Below are positions 60,486 to 64,000 of a stretch of DNA of 64,000 nt, in pieces. Every line of letters starts with the position of its first letter. The stretch's first letter is position 1. A program made the translations under genes and the position numbers. Source of the DNA: Enterococcus aquimarinus (GTDB taxonomy: Bacteria; Bacillota; Bacilli; Lactobacillales; Enterococcaceae); contig NZ_JXKD01000008.1 in assembly GCF_001885765.1 (NCBI RefSeq), positions 1-64,000 on the forward strand, written 5' to 3'. Under the pieces are notes generated by a model. It saw only the letters and a program-made list of their open reading frames with translations, ran no database searches and was not told the DNA's origin.

Positions 60486-61670
60486 ATGACAACTTTATCA
60501 GCGAAGGAAACAATCTTAGCATCAATTGAAAATAACATTGATGATTATATGGAACTCGTGCAAACGATGTATGACAATCCAGAAATTGGAAATGAAGAAT
60601 TTGAAACAATGGCGCTTTTAGTCAATTATCTCGATCAAGCGGGCTTTAAAACCACATCCGGCTACGTTGTTCCAACTGGTTTTATTGGGGAATACGATAC
60701 AGGAAAAGCTGGACCCACTATTGCTGTCATGTGTGAATACGATGCTTTACCTGAAGTCGGACATGGTTGCGGACATAACTTAATTGCCGGGATTGGGATT
60801 GCAACCGGTGAAGCGGTAAAAGCGGTGATTGATCAGTTCGGTGGAAAATTATTAGTTGTTGGAACACCGGCAGAAGAAAACTTTGGTGGCAAGGTCAGCA
60901 TGTCAGAAGCTGGCGTCTTTGACGATGTAGATGTGGCATTAATGGTTCATCCAGGTAGTCATAATGGCGTCGGCGGACGTTCATCTGCCTTAAATCCGAT
61001 TAAATTTGAATTTTTCGGAACAAACGCTCATGCTTGTAAACCACAATCTGGTGCCTCTGCCTTAGATGCAGCCGTGATGAGTTACCTACAAATCAATCTA
61101 ATTCGTCAATTTGTTAATCCGCATACGTATATTCATGGCGTGATTAAAGATGGTGGCGAAGCAGCCAATGTTATCCCCGCTTATGCTTCATTAGAATATT
61201 ATTTTAGAGCCCCAACGATGGCTTACGCAAAAGAAATCACTGAAAAAGCAATCAAAGCGGTTGATGGCATTTGTGCTGCAAATGGTGTGACGTATCAAAC
61301 ATCCACGTATGAATGTCCTTATGAAGATACCGTCATCAACTACTTATTAGCGGATGTATTGACCGAAAAATACGAAGAGTTAGGATTAACCGATGTTCAA
61401 CCAGTCGATGAAGTAGCTACAGGTTCTACTGACGTTGGTGCCGTGAGCTATCGCTGCCCAACAATTCAAGGTTTTATCAAAATTTGTGGCGAAGAAGTCA
61501 ATGCACATACCGTTGAAATGGCGAATGCGACAATTTCTCCCGATGGTAAAAACGGCTTAATCAAAGCGGCTCAAGGACTAGGTTTAACGATTTTAGAGCT
61601 ACTCGAAAATCCAGAAAAACTAGTGGCGATTAAACAGGAATTTGACACGACTATCGCAACATTAAAGTAA
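60486..61670 (+). CDS. M20 family amidohydrolase/deacylase
   Basis: A 394-residue cytoplasmic metal-dependent hydrolase of the M20D (AbgB/N-acyl-amino-acid amidohydrolase) family. Metal-site features are CEYDALPEVGHGCGHNLIAG, GTPAEENFGGKVSM and the late EVNAHTVEMANATI; the dimerisation domain has NPIKFEFFGTNAHACKPQSGASALDAAVM. GAAGGAG precedes the ATG, 24 bp after the binding-protein gene. AbgB-type enzymes release an amino acid from an acyl or aryl conjugate, so the operon probably imports such a conjugate and hydrolyses it. The specificity is inferred from context. Confidence 0.9.
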   Translation: MTTLSAKETILASIENNIDDYMELVQTMYDNPEIGNEEFETMALLVNYLDQAGFKTTSGYVVPTGFIGEYDTGKAGPTIAVMCEYDALPEVGHGCGHNLIAGIGIATGEAVKAVIDQFGGKLLVVGTPAEENFGGKVSMSEAGVFDDVDVALMVHPGSHNGVGGRSSALNPIKFEFFGTNAHACKPQSGASALDAAVMSYLQINLIRQFVNPHTYIHGVIKDGGEAANVIPAYASLEYYFRAPTMAYAKEITEKAIKAVDGICAANGVTYQTSTYECPYEDTVINYLLADVLTEKYEELGLTDVQPVDEVATGSTDVGAVSYRCPTIQGFIKICGEEVNAHTVEMANATISPDGKNGLIKAAQGLGLTILELLENPEKLVAIKQEFDTTIATLK

Positions 61671-61692
61671 GTCGTTCAAAGAAAGTCACTAC

Positions 61693-61735
61693 AACGACCA
61701 CCGGGGCATGATTGCTCCGGTGGTCGTTTCATCTT
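61693..61735 (+). terminator. Intrinsic terminator of the amino acid ABC/M20 operon
   Basis: AACGACCACCGG pairs perfectly with CCGGTGGTCGTT around a 12-nt region that itself contains GCA/TGC, followed by a T-rich stretch. Confidence 0.8.
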
Positions 61736-61742
61736 TATAAAG

Positions 61743-61787
61743 TAAAAAACCAACACTCAGAAGTTTCCTTCTAAGTGTTGGTTTTTA
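61743..61787 (-). terminator. Intrinsic terminator of the diguanylate cyclase gene
   Basis: AAAAACCAACACT pairs with AGTGTTGGTTTTT around a 16-nt loop; the stop codon at 61757-61759 lies at the foot of the stem. Confidence 0.85.
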
Positions 61788-62914
61788 CGTGTTTTATTAT
61801 CTAATTTTTCATAAAGAGTGATTTGATTGCGACCGAATTCCTTCGAATAGTAACAAGCGGTATCCGCTCTTTCAATCGTTGTCAGTAAATCTTTCTCATA
61901 GTCATCATTCGTGGCAATCCCAGCCGAAAATGTTAAATCGATTCGGACATCCTCATCAACGATAATCCCTTGTTCTTTCAAACGAATACTAAAATCATCT
62001 AATAATGTAAAAACTTCTTTTTCTGATAAATCATAAAAGAAAAGACAAAATTCTTCGCCCCCAAAGCGATAAATCTCAAATTGGGTTGCATCGATTTTTA
62101 AAGATAATTGTCCTCTTAAAACATCAATAAATTCTTTTAAGACGATATTGCCGACCAGATGGCCATGTTCATCGTTAATTGTTTTAAATAAATCTAAATC
62201 AATCATGCCAACAACGACATTGACACTTTCATTTTTCAATAATTCAATGACTTCATTTAATGCCGTAAAATTATAAGAACCGGTTAATAAATCCTTTTTA
62301 CTTTGCAAGATGACTTCCCGATGGTGTCGAACTTCTTTTTCTCTCATATTATAATAAACATTAAAAACGGAAACAATGATAAGTGCTCCCAGTAATGTCA
62401 GTAAACGAACATCTAGGATCAGTTCATTTTGTAAATTTTTGATATCATTCCATCTAAAATAAATCGAAACATAAGTCGTCAGCAAAAAAAGAATTTCAAA
62501 ACTCCATTTTTTCTTTACTAGCGGCGTTTCATTATATATTAAGTACAATACCAATTGTAACAAACCGAGTAAAAGAATGTTCCAATTCGAGGTATTTGTT
62601 AACATTCCAGAAGTATGGACACTAAGGAGAATAAAAAACGGGGTAATCGCTAAAAGTATTTTCCCGATTTTTTTAAAAAAATAATGTGCAATAAATAATG
62701 CTAACGTGTATTCAAAAATAATTTCACCTAACAAATAGGTCGATAATGCTATTAGAATATATAAATAGACAAAGTATAAGAACGTTATCACACCTAATTG
62801 ACTCTCGAATTTTGGAAACCATTGTTTTAACGTACGAAATACCGTATCTACCGTTATCACTAAACTAACGACTAATACGGGTAAAATTAAGACAATCACT
62901 ATTGCAGCATTCAT
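61757..62914 (-). CDS. Membrane-bound diguanylate cyclase (GGDEF domain)
   Basis: A 385-residue protein with about six N-terminal hydrophobic helices (to about residue 188), a short coiled link (NMREKEVRHHREVILQSKKD) and a C-terminal GGDEF domain. Catalytic features are intact: DLLTGSYNFTAL, MIDLDLFKTINDEHGH, RFGGEEF (residues 285-289) and DLTFSAGIATNDD, followed by RADTACYYSKEFGRNQI. No RxxD inhibitory site stands five residues before GGEEF. It should make cyclic di-GMP from GTP. Such enzymes are uncommon in Lactobacillales; the PgaC/PgaD-like pair at 7567-9355 is a possible target. A Fur-box-like sequence overlaps its TATAAT. Confidence 0.93.
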   Translation of the reverse strand: MNAAIVIVLILPVLVVSLVITVDTVFRTLKQWFPKFESQLGVITFLYFVYLYILIALSTYLLGEIIFEYTLALFIAHYFFKKIGKILLAITPFFILLSVHTSGMLTNTSNWNILLLGLLQLVLYLIYNETPLVKKKWSFEILFLLTTYVSIYFRWNDIKNLQNELILDVRLLTLLGALIIVSVFNVYYNMREKEVRHHREVILQSKKDLLTGSYNFTALNEVIELLKNESVNVVVGMIDLDLFKTINDEHGHLVGNIVLKEFIDVLRGQLSLKIDATQFEIYRFGGEEFCLFFYDLSEKEVFTLLDDFSIRLKEQGIIVDEDVRIDLTFSAGIATNDDYEKDLLTTIERADTACYYSKEFGRNQITLYEKLDNKTRKNQHLEGNF

Positions 62915-62942
62915 TTTTTCGCCCTTTCCTTAATTTTGACAT

Positions 62943-62961
62943 GATAATCATCCTCATTATA
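62943..62961 (-). promoter_or_regulatory. Fur-box-like 19-mer over the diguanylate cyclase -10
   Basis: The plus-strand 19-mer GATAATCATCCTCATTATA matches the classic Fur box at 15 of 19 positions by hand. Read on the minus strand its start is TATAATG, a plausible -10, about 30-48 bp before the ATG. The -35 is weak. Confidence 0.45.
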
Positions 62962-63162
62962 GCACTTTATCATAAGCGAATATAGTCATTTATGAGAGAG
63001 TTTTAAAAAAGAATTCTTGATTATTTGCATTTATTCACGTTTTATGCTAAATAAACAATTTCTTACGATTTATTTCCACTATTTTGTCTTTTAAACCACT
63101 CTTTCTTTGTGTTTTAGTGAACAGAATTCCCACTCCCTCTCTCTCAATCAGATATCTATCAG

Positions 63163-63207
63163 CAAAAAAAACATCCACTACAATCAGCGCATGATTGTCA
63201 GCGGATG
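63163..63207 (-). terminator. Intrinsic terminator of the deaminase-like gene
   Basis: CATCC.CT.CAATCA pairs with TGATTG.AG.GGATG around a 5-nt loop and is followed on the minus strand by a T run, about 20 bp past the stop at 63228. Confidence 0.85.
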
Positions 63208-63227
63208 CTTCGTTAATCGCTTATTTA

Positions 63228-64000
63228 TTATTGGTGAACCGTCACAGTTTTAGTTGTTTCAACGGTTACTCGACCGTCTTTAATGACGAAGAGACGTGTT
63301 GGGATATCGATAATCGCATCATTTACGACTTTCGTATCTAAAATCACGAGATTCGCTTTATTTCCTTCCCCAATGCCATATCCGTCTAACTTCAAGGCTT
63401 TCGCAGGATTTTCGGTAATCATCGGTAACACCGTTGGTAAATCGTCTGCTCCCCCTAAATGTGCTACAGGGATCGCAATCATTGCCGTTTGGAAAATATC
63501 GCCATTTCCATAAGGTGTAAAGGCATTGCGAATATTGTTTGTTGCAATACATACGTTGACGCCTGCATCACGTAATTTACGGATTGGTGTCACCGCTCGA
63601 CGGACGTTATATTCATCATTACGAGCACCTAAATGCAAGTCAGTCGCTGGAAGTGCCATGACGCTAATTTGTGCTTTTGCCATTAATTCTAAAATTGGCG
63701 TTAATTTTTCTTCAGGTAAGGCATGAAGTGCTGTTAAGTGACCCACAGAAACACGGCCTTGATAGCCTTCATCAATTGTTTTTTGACAGAGATATTCAAT
63801 ACTCATATGATCCGCTTCATCGGCAAAATCTTGGTGTAAATCAATGTCTTTGTCATATTTTTTCGCAATTTCAAAAATCAAATCGATATGGTCATTCGCA
63901 GGTGCATCGTTATACGGAATACCACCAACAACGTCTGCCCCCATCTCCATTGCTTGATGCATCATCGCTTCCGTTCCTGGCGCTTTGAAGATTCCTTCTT
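63228..64000 (-). CDS. Cytosine deaminase-like amidohydrolase, 5' end outside the window
   Basis: The visible 257 residues are the C-terminal part of an amidohydrolase-superfamily deaminase; the frame stays open to the window edge (EGIFKAPGTEAMMHQAMEMGADVVGG), so the ATG at 63965 is internal. Family features resembling CodA are MGADVVGGIPYND, IDLHQDFADEADHMS (the His-x-Asp region), VSVGHLTALHALP with the metal-ligand His, VCIATNNIRNAFTPYGNGD and the late GEGNKANLVILDTK. In CodA the second region is CFGHDDV; here it reads IATNNIRN, so the catalytic Asp of CodA is replaced and the substrate may not be cytosine. No partner is visible. Confidence 0.82.
   Translation of the reverse strand, partial: EGIFKAPGTEAMMHQAMEMGADVVGGIPYNDAPANDHIDLIFEIAKKYDKDIDLHQDFADEADHMSIEYLCQKTIDEGYQGRVSVGHLTALHALPEEKLTPILELMAKAQISVMALPATDLHLGARNDEYNVRRAVTPIRKLRDAGVNVCIATNNIRNAFTPYGNGDIFQTAMIAIPVAHLGGADDLPTVLPMITENPAKALKLDGYGIGEGNKANLVILDTKVVNDAIIDIPTRLFVIKDGRVTVETTKTVTVHQ

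Noticed and set aside
1-64000. tRNA or rRNA genes, prophage or plasmid genes
   Set aside because: No cloverleaf-type CCA-ended sequences, rRNA segments, integrase, terminase or replication genes were seen on either strand.

Overview
The window is about 39-41% GC by eye, with AGGAGG-type ribosome sites, sigma-A promoters, lipoboxes, many intrinsic terminators and a complete NtpF-I-K-E-C-G-A-B-D V-type ATPase operon. This points to a Gram-positive member of the Lactobacillales, most like Enterococcus, Vagococcus or a related Enterococcaceae/Carnobacteriaceae genus. No rRNA, tRNA, CRISPR or phage genes were seen. Most genes are on the minus strand.

Layout. 1-5.1 kb: two Gfo/Idh/MocA oxidoreductases, two TIM-barrel sugar isomerases and a ThuA protein, a polyol/sugar catabolic set carrying a triple 123-bp hairpin repeat. 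5.3-9.4 kb: a frameshifted DUF1349 gene, a VanZ protein, a small membrane protein and a PgaC/PgaD-like exopolysaccharide synthase pair. 10-12 kb: a nucleoside-binding lipoprotein and a nucleoside hydrolase. 12.8-22.3 kb: a galactose-type ABC importer (MglB-A-C) with an upstream sensory operon of two membrane-anchored sugar-binding proteins, a LytS/YesM-type kinase and a YesN-type regulator. 22.5-30 kb: an AraC regulator, a ROK sugar kinase, a two-domain FMN-type lipoprotein, a LURP-one protein, an SPFH protein, and a MacB-like ABC exporter divergent from a TetR regulator. 30-34 kb: a YbgA-domain protein next to a photolyase, TrhO and a sugar O-acetyltransferase. 34.4-36.1 kb: an AbiE-type toxin-antitoxin pair behind a palindromic promoter. 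36.7-45.2 kb: the ntp operon, with the Na+-ligand residues of the Enterococcus hirae c-ring conserved. 45.5-48.2 kb: a cellobiose-family PTS IIC, a RarA-C-terminal-like protein and a divergent RpiR regulator. 48.4-52.6 kb: two P1B-4 metal pumps. 52.8-57.9 kb: a GNAT enzyme, two polytopic membrane proteins and an aldo/keto reductase. 58.1-61.7 kb: a polar amino acid ABC importer with an M20 amidohydrolase. 61.7-64 kb: a membrane diguanylate cyclase and a cytosine-deaminase-like amidohydrolase cut by the window edge.

How the genes fit together. Carbohydrate sensing and uptake dominates: the sensory operon probably detects galactose/glucose outside the cell and drives mglBAC. The diguanylate cyclase and the PgaC/PgaD pair could form a c-di-GMP-controlled surface polysaccharide circuit. 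The metal pumps have operator-like sites that suggest metal-responsive control.

The most notable non-coding signals are two copies, 24 kb apart, of a 420-421 bp element with ISL3-like ends, flanking direct repeats and a strongly foldable core that is much better conserved than its flank; and a second family of ~120-bp hairpin repeats whose end supplies the stop codon of the gene it abuts at both sites. Several starts were moved from the longest reading frame to codons with good ribosome sites, and one gene (DUF1349) is broken by a single-base deletion.
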